A stretch of 43,493 nucleotides of DNA from CAYJLW01 sp964370965 (GTDB taxonomy: Bacteria > Actinomycetota > Acidimicrobiia > UBA2766), in assembly GCA_964370965.1 (NCBI GenBank), contig CAYJLW010000034.1:1-43493 (forward strand), read 5' to 3'. Shown in pieces: positions 34,034 to 43,480 of this stretch. A program made the translations under genes and the position numbers. The notes under the pieces were generated by a model. The model saw only the letters and a program-made list of their open reading frames with translations, was not told the DNA's origin and searched no databases. Within the stretch, counting starts at the first letter, position 1, and every line of letters starts with the position of its first letter.

Positions 34034-34057
34034 CATCTGCCAGGCCATCTGTCAGGC
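34034..34057 (-). promoter_or_regulatory. Tandem CATCTGYCAGGC repeats upstream of the VapBC-like pair
   Basis: CATCTGCCAGGC (34034-34045) and CATCTGTCAGGC (34046-34057) are adjacent and differ at one base. They begin 19 bases upstream of the antitoxin start, where an AbrB-type antitoxin would bind its own promoter. Confidence 0.45.
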
Positions 34058-34158
34058 CGGGCGGGTGCAGCTCGCCTCTGCCCGGCGTGACCGATCCGTG
34101 CCCACCACGGAGCTCGACCCACCCCGGCACCGCCCCCGGGCCGGCCCCCCTGCTCGGG

Positions 34159-35151
34159 CTACGGGCCCTCGGGAGCCGCCCCCGTGGGACTGCGCTCGCC
34201 GGACCAGACCACCGCCAGGAGGTGACGGGGCTGGGAAACCCCCCGGAGCTCGCGCACACCGCGATCCTCGAAGTCGAGGCGTCCGCCCAGATACTCGGCG
34301 ACGGTCTCGGTGACGAGGATCTCCCCCGGCTGTGCCTCGCTCGCCACCCGGGCGGCGACGTTGACTACCCGGCCCACGAGGTCGCCGTCGTCCTCGACGG
34401 CCTCGCCCGCGTGGATGCCGATCTTGATCCGGAGGGCGTCGGACTCCGGCCACTCACGGTGTCCCCGCTGGATGTCGACGCCGCACAGCACCGCCTCGGC
34501 CGGGGTCGGGAACCGGGCAAGGAAGCCGTCTCCCTGCGTGCCCACCTCTTGGCCGCTGCGAGCGACGAACGCCCGGCGGACGAATTCCCGGTGCTTGCGC
34601 AGGAGCCGGCTCCACTCCTCGTCCCCGAGGGTCTCGGTGAGCCGGGTGGACTGGGCGAGGTCGGTGAACATCACCGTCACCCAGCGCCGCTCCGGCCCCT
34701 GGGCCCGCGGCTCCCCCGCGGGGGCGGGCACCGCGACCGGCGCACCCTGGGGCCCCGGCGGGCGCGCCGACGCCGCGAACGCGGCCCGCTCGGCCTCTCG
34801 GCGCCGGCGGCGCCTCCTGCGCCCGCGTCCGGAGACCAGGCCCGAGAAGGCGACACCGAAGTGGACGACGACCGCCACGCCCCAGCTCAACCACACCCAG
34901 ATCGGCCAGAAGCCCAGCTCCTCGACGACGCCCGGGTCGGTCGTGAGGTTGCGGGCGATCCGGGAAACCTCCGCGAACGACCCTGCGGTGAGCGCCCACA
35001 AGACGGTGAGGAACCCGCACACCGCCAGATACGTGATGAGGTGGATGAGGAACCCGGCCACCCTGCCCCCTGGACTCGCCTGCAGAGACCATACAGAGCG
35101 GACGAGGGATCCGCCGGAATGAGCCCAGGAGCCGCCCGCGAAACGAGCCAT
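34159..35151 (-). CDS. Membrane-anchored class III adenylate/guanylate cyclase
   Basis: 330 residues. TM helices at about 32-54 and 82-104 resemble the 2TM domain, followed by an Arg-rich stretch and a Pro-rich linker. The catalytic domain is at about 156-325: metal ligand in FTDLAQSTR (162-170), D208 in GTQGDGFLARF, and the GRVVNVAARVASEA helix. It would make cAMP or cGMP at the membrane. Its start is only 11 bases from the oppositely directed DUF255 gene, so the two promoters must overlap each other or the coding regions, or one start is further in. Confidence 0.85.
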   Translation of the reverse strand: MARFAGGSWAHSGGSLVRSVWSLQASPGGRVAGFLIHLITYLAVCGFLTVLWALTAGSFAEVSRIARNLTTDPGVVEELGFWPIWVWLSWGVAVVVHFGVAFSGLVSGRGRRRRRRRREAERAAFAASARPPGPQGAPVAVPAPAGEPRAQGPERRWVTVMFTDLAQSTRLTETLGDEEWSRLLRKHREFVRRAFVARSGQEVGTQGDGFLARFPTPAEAVLCGVDIQRGHREWPESDALRIKIGIHAGEAVEDDGDLVGRVVNVAARVASEAQPGEILVTETVAEYLGGRLDFEDRGVRELRGVSQPRHLLAVVWSGERSPTGAAPEGP

Positions 35152-35162
35152 ACAGTGGAGCG

Positions 35163-37181
35163 ATGGCCACGGCGAACCGCCTCGCCGCCGAGACGTCCCC
35201 CTACCTGTTGCGCCACGCCGGGAACCCGGTGGACTGGTACCCGTGGGGGCCCGAGGCGTTCGAACGGGCCGCCGCCGAGGACAAGCCCGTCTTCCTCTCC
35301 GTGGGCTACTCCGCCTGCCACTGGTGCCACGTCATGGAGCGCGAGTCCTTCGAGGACCCGGAGACCGCCGCGCTCCTGAACGGGTCCTTCGTGAACGTCA
35401 AGGTGGACCGCGAGGAACGCCCAGACGTCGACGCTGTCTACATGGACGCCGTGCAGGCGATGACGGGCCGGGGTGGCTGGCCCATGAGCGTGTTCTGCTT
35501 CTCCGACGCCACCCCCTTCTACGGCGGCACCTACTTCCCGCCCGACGACCACGCCGGCACGCCCGCTTTCCGGACCGTCCTCCGGGCCGTGATCGAGGCG
35601 TACACCACGAAGCGGGGGGACCTCGCCGAGCAGGGGCGCCGTCTCGTGGAGGCGATCCGCCAGGCGCAGAGCAGCCAACGCAGCGGGAGCGACGTCCCCG
35701 CAGACGTCCCCGCAGACGCCCTCGCCGACGCCGGCACCGGCCTCGCCGCCCTCTTCGACGAGGAGAACGGCGGCTTCGGGGGCGCCCCGAAGTTCCCCCA
35801 GCCCCTGCTCCTGGAGTTCCTCCTCTCCCACCGGGGCGCAACGGGTGACACCACGGCCCTGCACATGGTGCGCCGCACGCTCGACGCCATGCTCCGCGGC
35901 GGCATCTACGACCAGGTCGGCGGCGGCTTCGCCCGCTACGCCGTCGATGCGCACTGGACGGTGCCCCATTTCGAGAAGATGCTCTCCGACAACGCCCTGC
36001 TCCCCCCCGTCTACCTCCACGCCTGGCAGGTCACCGGCGAGTCCGAGTACCGGCGCGCGGTGACCGAGACCCTCGACTACCTCCTGACCGGGATGCGCCT
36101 TCCCTGCGGCGGCTTCGCCTCCAGCCAGGACGCCGACACGGAACACGGCGAGGGGCGCTTCTACGTCTGGACGCCCGAAGAGCTCAGGGCCGTCCTCGGT
36201 GACGACCTCGGCGCCCGGACCGCCCGCTGCTTCGGGGTCACGCCCACGGGGAACTTCGAGGGGGGCCGCAGCGTCCTCACGCTCGCCGACGCCGGTGCCC
36301 TCACCCATGCCGAACGCTCCGACGTGCGCGGTCGCCTCCTCGCCGCCCGTTCTCAGCGGGTCCCGCCCGCCCGGGACGACAAGGTGCTGGCGAGCTGGAA
36401 CGGCCTCGTGCTCGGCGCCTTCGCCGAAGCGGGCCGGGTCCTCGGCCGGGGGGACTACGTCGAGGCGGCCCGCGGGGTCGCCCGTCACGTCCTCGGGGAG
36501 ATGGCGACGCCCGACGGCCGCCTCCTGCACACCTGGCGGGACGCTCGCGCCCACGTCCCGGGCTTCTGCGACGACTACGCCGCCATGGCGGCCGGCCTCC
36601 TGGAGTTGTACAGGGCCACGTTCGAGGAGACCTGGTTCGCCGAGGCCCGCCGCCTCGCCGATCTCATGGGGACGCTCTTCACCGACCCCGCCGGGGGCTT
36701 CTTCCTGACGGCCCACGACGCGGACGGACTCGTCGTGCGCCCGAAGGACCTCATGGACGGTGCCCTCCCGGCGGCCAACTCCCTCGGCGCCGAGGTCTTC
36801 GCCCGCCTCCATCTCTACACAGGGGAAGCCCGCTACAGGGAACAGGCCGAGGGGGCGCTCGCCGCAGTGGGTGACCTCTTGGGGCGGGCCCCTCAGGCGT
36901 TCGGTCGGGCGCTGCGCGCCCTCGCCCTCCTCCGCGACGAACCCGTGGAGGTCGCCGTCGTGGGCCCGGGGCGCCGCCCGCTCCTCGACGTGCTCGACGG
37001 CCGCTACCGCCCCCGGGTGGTGGTCGCCGCGGGTGACACGGCCGGGGGTCTCGTGCCGCTCCTCGCAGGACGCGCGACCGTCGGCGACCGGGCGACGGCG
37101 TACGTCTGCCGGGACTTCGCCTGTCAGGCGCCCGTGACCGAGCCCGAGGCGCTCGAGGCGGCTCTCCGCCCCGCCTCGTAG
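35163..37181 (+). CDS. DUF255 thioredoxin-domain protein (YyaL-like)
   Basis: 672 residues. The N-terminal thioredoxin-like domain has NRLAAETSPYLLRHAGNPVDW, then C52-H-W-C55 in SACHWCHVMERESFED; the rest is a six-hairpin glycosidase-like (alpha/alpha) barrel with QVGGGFARYAVD, VPHFEKMLSDNALL and DDKVLASWNGL. This is the full architecture of the spermatogenesis-associated protein 20/YyaL family, whose function in bacteria is not settled. TACAGT six bases before GGAGCG-ATG may be its -10 box. It overlaps the convergent DivIVA gene by 58 bases. Confidence 0.9.
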   Translation: MATANRLAAETSPYLLRHAGNPVDWYPWGPEAFERAAAEDKPVFLSVGYSACHWCHVMERESFEDPETAALLNGSFVNVKVDREERPDVDAVYMDAVQAMTGRGGWPMSVFCFSDATPFYGGTYFPPDDHAGTPAFRTVLRAVIEAYTTKRGDLAEQGRRLVEAIRQAQSSQRSGSDVPADVPADALADAGTGLAALFDEENGGFGGAPKFPQPLLLEFLLSHRGATGDTTALHMVRRTLDAMLRGGIYDQVGGGFARYAVDAHWTVPHFEKMLSDNALLPPVYLHAWQVTGESEYRRAVTETLDYLLTGMRLPCGGFASSQDADTEHGEGRFYVWTPEELRAVLGDDLGARTARCFGVTPTGNFEGGRSVLTLADAGALTHAERSDVRGRLLAARSQRVPPARDDKVLASWNGLVLGAFAEAGRVLGRGDYVEAARGVARHVLGEMATPDGRLLHTWRDARAHVPGFCDDYAAMAAGLLELYRATFEETWFAEARRLADLMGTLFTDPAGGFFLTAHDADGLVVRPKDLMDGALPAANSLGAEVFARLHLYTGEARYREQAEGALAAVGDLLGRAPQAFGRALRALALLRDEPVEVAVVGPGRRPLLDVLDGRYRPRVVVAAGDTAGGLVPLLAGRATVGDRATAYVCRDFACQAPVTEPEALEAALRPAS

Positions 37182-39625
37182 GCGGCGCGCACGAGGTCGC
37201 CGGCAGCGTCGCCGGCCTCTGCCCGGAAGATCCGGTAGGCGGCCGAGACGGCGTCGGCGTGGCTGAGGCCGTCGAGCTCGGCGCCAAGGCGGGCGACCCA
37301 GGGCCCGCAGATGTCCGCGATCAGGGCGGGCACGTCCACATCGACCTCGACGTCGCCGGCTCCCAGGGCGACGGCGTCGCCGATGCCGTCCTGCAGGTAC
37401 TCCACGAGGAGCTCGATGCGACCCGTGTCGTCGGAGGGCTCCGGCGCCTCGCCGTCCCGCGTGGCGTCGAGGAGGACGTTCTCGTCGTCCTGCAGCGCCC
37501 GCTTCAGGCGGCGGGCGACGACGGCGACCGCGGTGGCGACGTCGTCCTCGACGGTCTCGGACGCCGACGCCTCCGCAGGAGCCGCCGGCTCCGCACGACC
37601 TGCCGGCTCCACCCCGCCTGGCTCCGCAGCATCCTCGGCACCGGCCTCCCGAGAAACGGGCAGGTCGTCGACGACGGTGAGGTCCAAGAGGGCGGCGTCC
37701 TCCCCGGCGCCCACGGTGGAGACAGGACCGTCACCGCGCAGGGAGAGGTCCCCGTTGGAGCTGGACGTCTCCAGGAGAGAGAACGCCTGGCGGAGACGCC
37801 GGCGGCGGTCGTCGCCGGGGCGCTCCGGGACCTCCCTCGGCGGGCCCGCCCCCGGTTGGGGCTCCCCGTTCGCATCGGACGCTGGGGGCGCCGGCCACGC
37901 TCCCGCATCCGCCGGCTCCCCGGCGGCGCCGGTCTCCCAGGAATCGGGGAACGCCTCGACGCCCCCGGTCTCCCACGCATCCCAGCTCTCCCGGGACTCC
38001 GGCGTCCCGGAGGGCTCTGGGACCGTCGGCTCCTCCGGGACGCTCGTGACCCCCCCGGGCACGACCGCGGCGACCGGGGCCACGTCCTCCATGTAGCCCC
38101 ACTCCGCCTCCGCGGCGCCTTCGGCGTCCTCTGCGGCCTCCGGCGCCGCCGCCACGTCGTCGGTCCCCCGCACCGCCAGCACACGGGCGAAGAGCTCCTC
38201 GACCTCGTCGTCGTCGGGGACGGCATCAAGCTCCCCCCAGGCCTCAGAAACGGTGACGGCCCCCGCTCCCGTCTCGCCCTCGGCCGCGGGAACGGCCACG
38301 GGAGCGGCCCCTGGAGCCGGAGTCACCTCGTCGCCGACGCTCGCCGGCAGCGACTCGGACTCCCCCGCCTCGGACGACGCGGGGCCCGGCACCGGGATCG
38401 GGAGCGGCGCCCGCTCCGGTCCCGCATCCGCGGCAGACGGCGCCGCCGGGGCCTCGGCGAGCTCCGGGCCGAGGTCCTCGGGCTGCAGGACATCCTCCGC
38501 GGCGGCCTCGCCCGGCCCCTCCAGGGCCGCGGGCCTCACGCCCGGCGCCTCGACGTCGCTGCCGGCCGCCCCCCCGGCGGCGGGAGGGGCCTCCTCGGGC
38601 ACCTCGGTGCCCGCCTGAGGTCCGGGAGGGAGGTCGAGGACGCCGGCGAGAGCGGTCAGAGGGGGCAGCTCGACGGGGCCCAGGGAGACCGACTCGAGCT
38701 CGCCGAGGAGTCCGGCGAGCAGCGTGCGGGCACCGGCGAACTCACCGGCGAGGCGCGCCCTGACGTCCTCGAAGGCGCGGACGTGCGCCTCGGCCGCGAC
38801 CCGGCGGCGCTCCACGTCGGCCAAGAGCCGGGTGCGGGCGGCGTCCGCCTCCGCCTCGAGACGGCCGATGCGGATGCGGGCGGCGCCCAGGATCTCCTCG
38901 GCCTCTCGTTCGGCCTCCATCACGACCAGCTTCGTGCGCTCCTCGATGTCCCGGCGGTGCGTGGACGTGGCGTCCTCGGCCTCGGCCCGGACGCGGGCGG
39001 CCTCCTCACGGGCGCTCGCCCGGAGCTCGTCCGCCTGCGCCTTCGCCTCCGCGTGCAGGGCGGCGGCCTCCTCGGCGACGTCGCGCCGAGCCCGCCGGAC
39101 CTCCTCTCGGAGGCGCTCGCGCACCTCGTCGGCCTGCTCGGAGGTGCGCCGGGCGGCGGATTCGGCGTATTCCCTCACCTCGGAGGAGAGCTGCTCGGCC
39201 TCCTCGCGGGCGCGGGCCTTGATCTCCCCGGCGGCGGTCTCGGCGGCGGAGATGATCTCGGCCGCGGAGGCCTGCGCGGCACTCAGCACCCGGTTCGTCT
39301 CGTCGCCGAGGACGGCGAGCGCCTCCACACGGTCGGGCGGGCGGCCGGTGGCCTCCAGGTCCTCGACGTGACGGCGGAGCTGGGACGCCTCCGACCGGGC
39401 GGACTCGGCACTGGCGGCGAGACGGCGGAGCTCGGCGGCGGCTCGGCCCAGGAACTCCTGCACCGACGCCGGGTCGTAGCCCCTGCGGGTCACGCCGAAG
39501 CGCTGGGCGGCGACGGCGTCGGGGTCGAGGCCCGCGGGCGGGCCGGGCGCGACGGGGACGGCCGGCGTCTCCTCGGTGGGGTACTCGCCGGCCGGCTCAG
39601 GCGGGAACTGGGACCGTCTCTTCAA
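37124..39625 (-). CDS. DivIVA-domain coiled-coil protein
   Basis: 833 residues. The DivIVA motif (QRFGVTRRGYDPASVQEFL) is at about 41-59, followed by a long Glu/Ala/Arg coiled coil to about 300. Then comes a 400-residue acidic, Pro/Ala/Glu/Gly-rich low-complexity region, and a helical C-terminus (IELLVEYLQDGIGDAVALG). DivIVA-type proteins mark cell poles and septa and guide growth in actinobacteria. The low-complexity insert makes it much longer than Wag31. It overlaps the end of the radical SAM gene by 29 bases on the same strand. Confidence 0.8.
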   Translation of the reverse strand: MKRRSQFPPEPAGEYPTEETPAVPVAPGPPAGLDPDAVAAQRFGVTRRGYDPASVQEFLGRAAAELRRLAASAESARSEASQLRRHVEDLEATGRPPDRVEALAVLGDETNRVLSAAQASAAEIISAAETAAGEIKARAREEAEQLSSEVREYAESAARRTSEQADEVRERLREEVRRARRDVAEEAAALHAEAKAQADELRASAREEAARVRAEAEDATSTHRRDIEERTKLVVMEAEREAEEILGAARIRIGRLEAEADAARTRLLADVERRRVAAEAHVRAFEDVRARLAGEFAGARTLLAGLLGELESVSLGPVELPPLTALAGVLDLPPGPQAGTEVPEEAPPAAGGAAGSDVEAPGVRPAALEGPGEAAAEDVLQPEDLGPELAEAPAAPSAADAGPERAPLPIPVPGPASSEAGESESLPASVGDEVTPAPGAAPVAVPAAEGETGAGAVTVSEAWGELDAVPDDDEVEELFARVLAVRGTDDVAAAPEAAEDAEGAAEAEWGYMEDVAPVAAVVPGGVTSVPEEPTVPEPSGTPESRESWDAWETGGVEAFPDSWETGAAGEPADAGAWPAPPASDANGEPQPGAGPPREVPERPGDDRRRRLRQAFSLLETSSSNGDLSLRGDGPVSTVGAGEDAALLDLTVVDDLPVSREAGAEDAAEPGGVEPAGRAEPAAPAEASASETVEDDVATAVAVVARRLKRALQDDENVLLDATRDGEAPEPSDDTGRIELLVEYLQDGIGDAVALGAGDVEVDVDVPALIADICGPWVARLGAELDGLSHADAVSAAYRIFRAEAGDAAGDLVRAAYEAGRRAASSASGSVTGA

Positions 39626-41105
39626 CGGGCATCCTCACGCGCTGGTTCAGGTGCGTCGCGAAGCCCACGAGGGCTTCCTTCGTCGGGAACTCCTCGGAGA
39701 GCCGCAGCCACTCCTCGCTCCACTCGTTGAGGCGGGCTTCCTCGCGCCGTTCCCAGAACCGGCTGCCCGTGAAGCCCTGCACGCCTGCGAAACCCTCGAA
39801 AAGCGGGATGCCCCGGAAGACGACGAGGGGGAAGAACGAGCTCACGTGCAGGTCGTTTGCCCGCAGCTCGTCGCAGGTGTCGACGAGGCTCTCGCGGGTG
39901 TCGGAGGGGAAGCCGCAGATCAGGGTGAGCACCGGCTGGATCCCGTGGCTCCGGGACATGAGCGCCGCCCCCACAATCTCCTCGGGATCCTCGCGCTTCA
40001 GGGCGATCTCGTTCAGGATCTCGTTGTTGAGCGATTCCGCGCCGATGCCCACGGTCGCGAAGCCGGCCTCCGCCATCTTCTCCAGGCGGCGGTCGTCGAG
40101 GGCGTCCGCCCGGGTCTGGCAGGTGTAGCTCATCCCGATATCGGCGAGGTGCGCGAGGAGGGGATCGAGGCGCTTCCAGCGGAGGGTGAACGTGGAGTCC
40201 CCGAAGAAGAACCGGCCGTGGGGTGAGGGGAAGTGCTCCTGGCAGAACCGCACGGCGTCCGCGATGTACTCCGGGGAGTGGAACTTCACCTTGCGGTTCC
40301 AGATCGCCGGGTCGAGGCAGAACGAACAGCGTTCCGGGCAACCCCGGCCCGAGGCCATCCCGGTGCCCGGCCAGTAGTCGCCGTGGGGGATGAGCTCGCA
40401 GAGGACGTCGTGGCGTTCACGGATCCGGAACTCCTCCCAGGCCGTATAGAGGTGAGGGAAACGGTCGAGGTCGTTCTCGCGCTCGCGCACGGCGGTGCGC
40501 CGCAGAGCGCCGTCCGCATCGACGTAGAGGAGGCCGGCGACGTCCTCGACGGGCATCTCCCCGGCGAGTGCACCGAGGAGTTCCCGGGCGGTGTGCTCCC
40601 CCTCGCCCTGCACGACGTAGTCGACCAGGCCCTCGCGGGCGACCTCCTCGGCGTGCATCGTGGCGTAGTTGCCGCCGGTCACGATCGTGGCCCGGGGCAC
40701 CCGCCGACGCACGTCGGCGAGGAGCTTCCGGACGTATCGGACCATGAAGTAGTACGACATCGGCCACATGATGACGTCGGGGTCGCGGGCCTCGATCTCG
40801 GCGAGCACGGCCTCCCAGCGCTCCCCGCACCAGGCGTTCACGTCGTCCTCGGCGTCCTTCTCGTAGAGCGCCCGGTCCGAGAGGTCGAGGAAGAAGTCGG
40901 CGCCGAGGCCGGCGTCGCCCATGATGTTCAGGACGTCGAAGGGGACGCCGCATCCCTTCAGCCACGCCCCGAGGTACATGAGGCCGTACTCGGGGGAGTT
41001 CAGGTTCTTGTTGCGCTGGTCGGCCCAGTCGATGTCCCACATGCCCTCGGGCCGCACCGAGAGCAGCGAGAAGGCAAGGGAGTCCGAGACCATGAGCGTG
41101 CGCAT
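39597..41105 (-). CDS. B12-binding-domain radical SAM protein
   Basis: 502 residues. The N-terminal Rossmann-like cobalamin-binding part is at about 40-200 (PEYGLMYLGAWLKGCGVPFDVLN ... IVTGGNYATMHAEEV). The radical SAM cluster motif is C256-x3-C260-x2-C263 in GCPERCSFC. The TIM-barrel follows, with FFGDSTFTLR and later TVGIGAESLNNEIL. It cleaves SAM to start radical chemistry; the substrate cannot be read. It is followed at once by the DivIVA gene on the same strand. Confidence 0.88.
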   Translation of the reverse strand: MRTLMVSDSLAFSLLSVRPEGMWDIDWADQRNKNLNSPEYGLMYLGAWLKGCGVPFDVLNIMGDAGLGADFFLDLSDRALYEKDAEDDVNAWCGERWEAVLAEIEARDPDVIMWPMSYYFMVRYVRKLLADVRRRVPRATIVTGGNYATMHAEEVAREGLVDYVVQGEGEHTARELLGALAGEMPVEDVAGLLYVDADGALRRTAVRERENDLDRFPHLYTAWEEFRIRERHDVLCELIPHGDYWPGTGMASGRGCPERCSFCLDPAIWNRKVKFHSPEYIADAVRFCQEHFPSPHGRFFFGDSTFTLRWKRLDPLLAHLADIGMSYTCQTRADALDDRRLEKMAEAGFATVGIGAESLNNEILNEIALKREDPEEIVGAALMSRSHGIQPVLTLICGFPSDTRESLVDTCDELRANDLHVSSFFPLVVFRGIPLFEGFAGVQGFTGSRFWERREEARLNEWSEEWLRLSEEFPTKEALVGFATHLNQRVRMPVEETVPVPA

Positions 41106-41188
41106 GCGGCGTGCGATCCCCTCTTGACGGCGCCCAGCCGTGGTCGGGCAAGTCTAAGCGCCCGTCCCCTGCGGAGGCCGGATCCGCT

Positions 41189-41218
41189 CAAAGGGGGGGA
41201 CGAAGCTCCCCCCCTTTG
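41189..41218. terminator. Strong 11-bp hairpin between two minus-strand genes
   Basis: CAAAGGGGGGG (41189-41199) pairs perfectly with CCCCCCCTTTG (41208-41218) around an eight-base loop. It lies 71 bases past the stop of the PDZ/Lon gene and upstream of the radical SAM gene. Poly-G/poly-C arms are also seen at the low-quality gap near 43150, but this hairpin is well formed. Confidence 0.5.
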
Positions 41219-41264
41219 GAACCCCCCCCAAGAACCGGGCCGCGTGCCGCCGGACCGCCGTTCC

Positions 41265-41283
41265 GGGCCGGCAAAGCCGGCCC
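41265..41283 (-). terminator. Hairpin just after the PDZ/Lon protease gene
   Basis: GGGCCGGC (41265-41272), AAA loop, GCCGGCCC (41276-41283). It begins six bases after the stop codon on the minus strand. There is no clear T run. Confidence 0.5.
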
Positions 41284-41289
41284 TCCGGC

Positions 41290-42369
41290 TCAGAGGCGGG
41301 CGAGGGCGGCGACGGCCTCGTCGACGTCGGAGACACCGATGACGCGAACAGTGCGGGCAGCCTTGCGTGCCGCACGGGCATTGGCATCCGGAACGAGGAA
41401 CACGTCGGCGCGGGCCTGCTCCACGGAGCGCACCTTCTGCTCGATCCCACCGATCGCGCCCACCTTGCCGTCGGGGCGGATCTCACCCGTGGCTGCGACA
41501 CGGCGGCCGTGCGTGAGGTCGTCGGCCTGCAACCGGTCCATGATGGAGAGCGTGAAGGCGAGACCGGCGGAGGGCCCCCCGATGCCGTCGCTGCGGATCT
41601 TCACGTCCACGCTCGACTCCACCTCCGCCTTGTAGGTGGCGAGAGTGACCCCGAGGATCGCCCGCTTCCGGTCGTCGGGATCGGTCGTCATGGTCGTGCG
41701 CTCCGTGCGCGTGCGTCCCTTGCCCCGGTACCGGAGCCCGACCTCCACAGCCTCGCCGGCCTTCTTGGCACCCAGCACGGCGACGGCGTCGTCGACCGTC
41801 GCCACCGGAGCGGCGTCAAGAGAGACGATCACGTCGCCACGGCGGGCGACCTTCGCCACAGGGGCGCCCTTCACGAGACCGACGATCTGGGCGCCCTTGC
41901 CCGTGCGGGTGACCGGGTAGCCCAGCTTCGTGAGGGCGACCTGGACCGCCGTGAGCTTGGAGTCGTCCATGAGCTCCGCGTTGAGGCGGTCGATCTGCTC
42001 CGGATTCAGGCCGCCGTCGACCTCGTGGCGCGGAACGAGCTCGTCGTCGCCGTCGAGGAGCGAACCCAGCCAGACGTAGCCGTTCACCTCCCGCACGGTC
42101 ACCGTCGTGAGAAGGACCTCGCCCCGGTGCCGGTAGGTCTTGGCGTCCTCGATCTTGACGAGCGGGGCCACCGCCTCACTCGGGCCGGGGCCCACGGAGT
42201 AGTAGGGCAGCGGAATCAACCACGCAAGGAACCCCAAGAGGCTGACGATACCTACGAGGACCAACGTGGTCGTCATCCGCCGCGAACGTCGCGGCTCGGG
42301 TGCCGGCGTCGGTTGCTCGACGGGACCGGACGGGCCGAAACCGTCCCGGTCGAGTTCGAGCTGGGTCAC
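41290..42369 (-). CDS. PDZ-domain Lon-like (S16) protease, YlbL family
   Basis: 359 residues. One TM helix at about 33-52 (TTTLVLVGIVSLLGFLAWLI) anchors the protein; the remainder should be outside the cytoplasm. The PDZ domain is at about 150-225 (VTRTGKGAQIVGLVKGAPVAKV). The Lon proteolytic domain is at 238-359 with the Ser-Lys dyad S267 (IGGPSAGLAF) and K312 (AIGGIEQK). It is an ATP-independent membrane protease related to Bacillus YlbL. Its stop is followed by the hairpin at 41265-41283. Confidence 0.92.
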   Translation of the reverse strand: MTQLELDRDGFGPSGPVEQPTPAPEPRRSRRMTTTLVLVGIVSLLGFLAWLIPLPYYSVGPGPSEAVAPLVKIEDAKTYRHRGEVLLTTVTVREVNGYVWLGSLLDGDDELVPRHEVDGGLNPEQIDRLNAELMDDSKLTAVQVALTKLGYPVTRTGKGAQIVGLVKGAPVAKVARRGDVIVSLDAAPVATVDDAVAVLGAKKAGEAVEVGLRYRGKGRTRTERTTMTTDPDDRKRAILGVTLATYKAEVESSVDVKIRSDGIGGPSAGLAFTLSIMDRLQADDLTHGRRVAATGEIRPDGKVGAIGGIEQKVRSVEQARADVFLVPDANARAARKAARTVRVIGVSDVDEAVAALARL

Positions 42370-42399
42370 AGACGGCTCCCTGTCGAGGAGGATGGGACG

Positions 42400-42663
42400 A
42401 TGTGGACGGTCATGGCGGCCCTGGCGGTCGCCGGGGTCCTAACGGTGTCGGTGGGTGCGGCGTTCCCTGGCCTGTTCGTCGGTCGGCGTGTGGCCACCAT
42501 CTCGGACTTCACCGTAGTCGAGGCCGAGATCCTTCCTGCACGCAACAACCGTCTGCGTCTCGTGGCGCTCGCCTGGCTCGTCGTCATCGGCGTCACCGGC
42601 GGCCTTCTCATCGGCGGCGGCATCGTCCTCGCCGCCGCCTGGGTGGTCAACCAGCTCACGTAA
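42400..42663 (+). CDS. Small two-TM membrane protein
   Basis: 87 residues from ATG 42400, preceded by GAGGAGGA with ideal spacing. Hydrophobic segments at about 4-25 (VMAALAVAGVLTVSVGAAFP) and 55-80 (ALAWLVVIGVTGGLLIGGGIVL) with the linker facing the cytoplasm. No family recognised. It is divergent from the PDZ/Lon protease, with 30 bases between starts. Confidence 0.7.
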   Translation: MWTVMAALAVAGVLTVSVGAAFPGLFVGRRVATISDFTVVEAEILPARNNRLRLVALAWLVVIGVTGGLLIGGGIVLAAAWVVNQLT

Positions 42664-42803
42664 CGGCAGCGAACGGAGGGCGGCTGCGCGCGCCGGAGCC
42701 CGGGTGCCCGTCACCCCCCACGTGCCGGGGGGCGGCTTCGCCCCGCGCTCGGCGGAGTCGGCACGCCGGCGGCTCGGGCACCGGTCCCCTACGATCGCTC
42801 GCC

Positions 42804-43480
42804 GTGGACTCACCCCCCCGTCTCCCCCGGTCCCCGGCGGGCGACACGCCGGCGGAGCGCCGGCGTGTCCTGCTCGCCGCCGGGCACTCTGGGGGCCGGG
42901 GACTGGTCGCGCTGCTCCGTGCCGGCCTGGCTGATCCGGCTCCGATCGTGCGCCGGGAGGCCGCCGAGGCGGCGGGCCGGCACCGGCGGGCGTGCCGCCG
43001 CCTCCTGGCCGAGCTCGCCGCCCAGCTCGCGCACGACCCGGATCGCCTCTGCCGGGAGGCCGCCGCCTTCGCCCTCGGGGGGGCCGGGGGCCCCCCCGCC
43101 GCCCCGGGCCTCCCCCCCCCCCGCGCCCGGGGCCCCGCGCCGGGGGGGGGGGGNNNNNNNNNNCCGGGGCCCCCCCCCCCCCCCCCGGGGGCCCCCCCCC
43201 CCCCCCCGCGCCCGCCACTGTCCTCGCCCGCCACTGCGCCGGGGAACCCGAGACGGTCGTGCGGGAGGCCGTCGCCGGGGCCTTGGGCGCGATCGGCGAC
43301 CCGGCGTCCCTGCCCGCTCTCCTCGCTCTCGCCCGCCACGACAGGCCGGGCGTGCGCCGCCGGGCCGTGGTCGCCCTGAGCGCCTTCGGCGACTCCGAAG
43401 CCGACGCTGCCCAGCACGCCGCCCTGAAGGACCGCAACCGTGGCGTGCGCGAGGTCGCCAGGTGGGTCCTGCGACCATGA
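42804..43480 (+). CDS. HEAT-repeat domain protein, interrupted by an assembly gap
   Basis: GTG 42804 opens a frame with HEAT/PBS-lyase-like repeats (GLADPAPIVRREAAEAAGRH, HDPDRLCREAAAFALGG). The frame is lost in the corrupted stretch from about 43079, where G and C homopolymers and ten Ns occur. A different frame then resumes with the same kind of repeats (PETVVREAVAGALGAIGD, RPGVRRRAVVALSAFGD) up to TGA 43478-43480. The natural gene is therefore one protein whose middle is misassembled or unsequenced. HEAT repeats are protein-binding scaffolds; the role is unknown. Confidence 0.75.
43079..43207. other. Assembly gap (10 N) in artefactual G/C homopolymers
   Basis: Ns occupy 43154-43163. The bases on both sides are almost only runs of G or C (for example ten or more consecutive Cs near 43170-43185). 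Such a pattern is unlike anything else in the window and is typical of poor base calls in a very GC-rich template. Any feature drawn across it is unreliable. Confidence 0.9.

Noticed and set aside
37259..39730. An 823-residue frame on the plus strand
   Set aside because: Antisense shadow of the DivIVA-domain gene, with Gly/Arg/Leu-rich composition and no motif.
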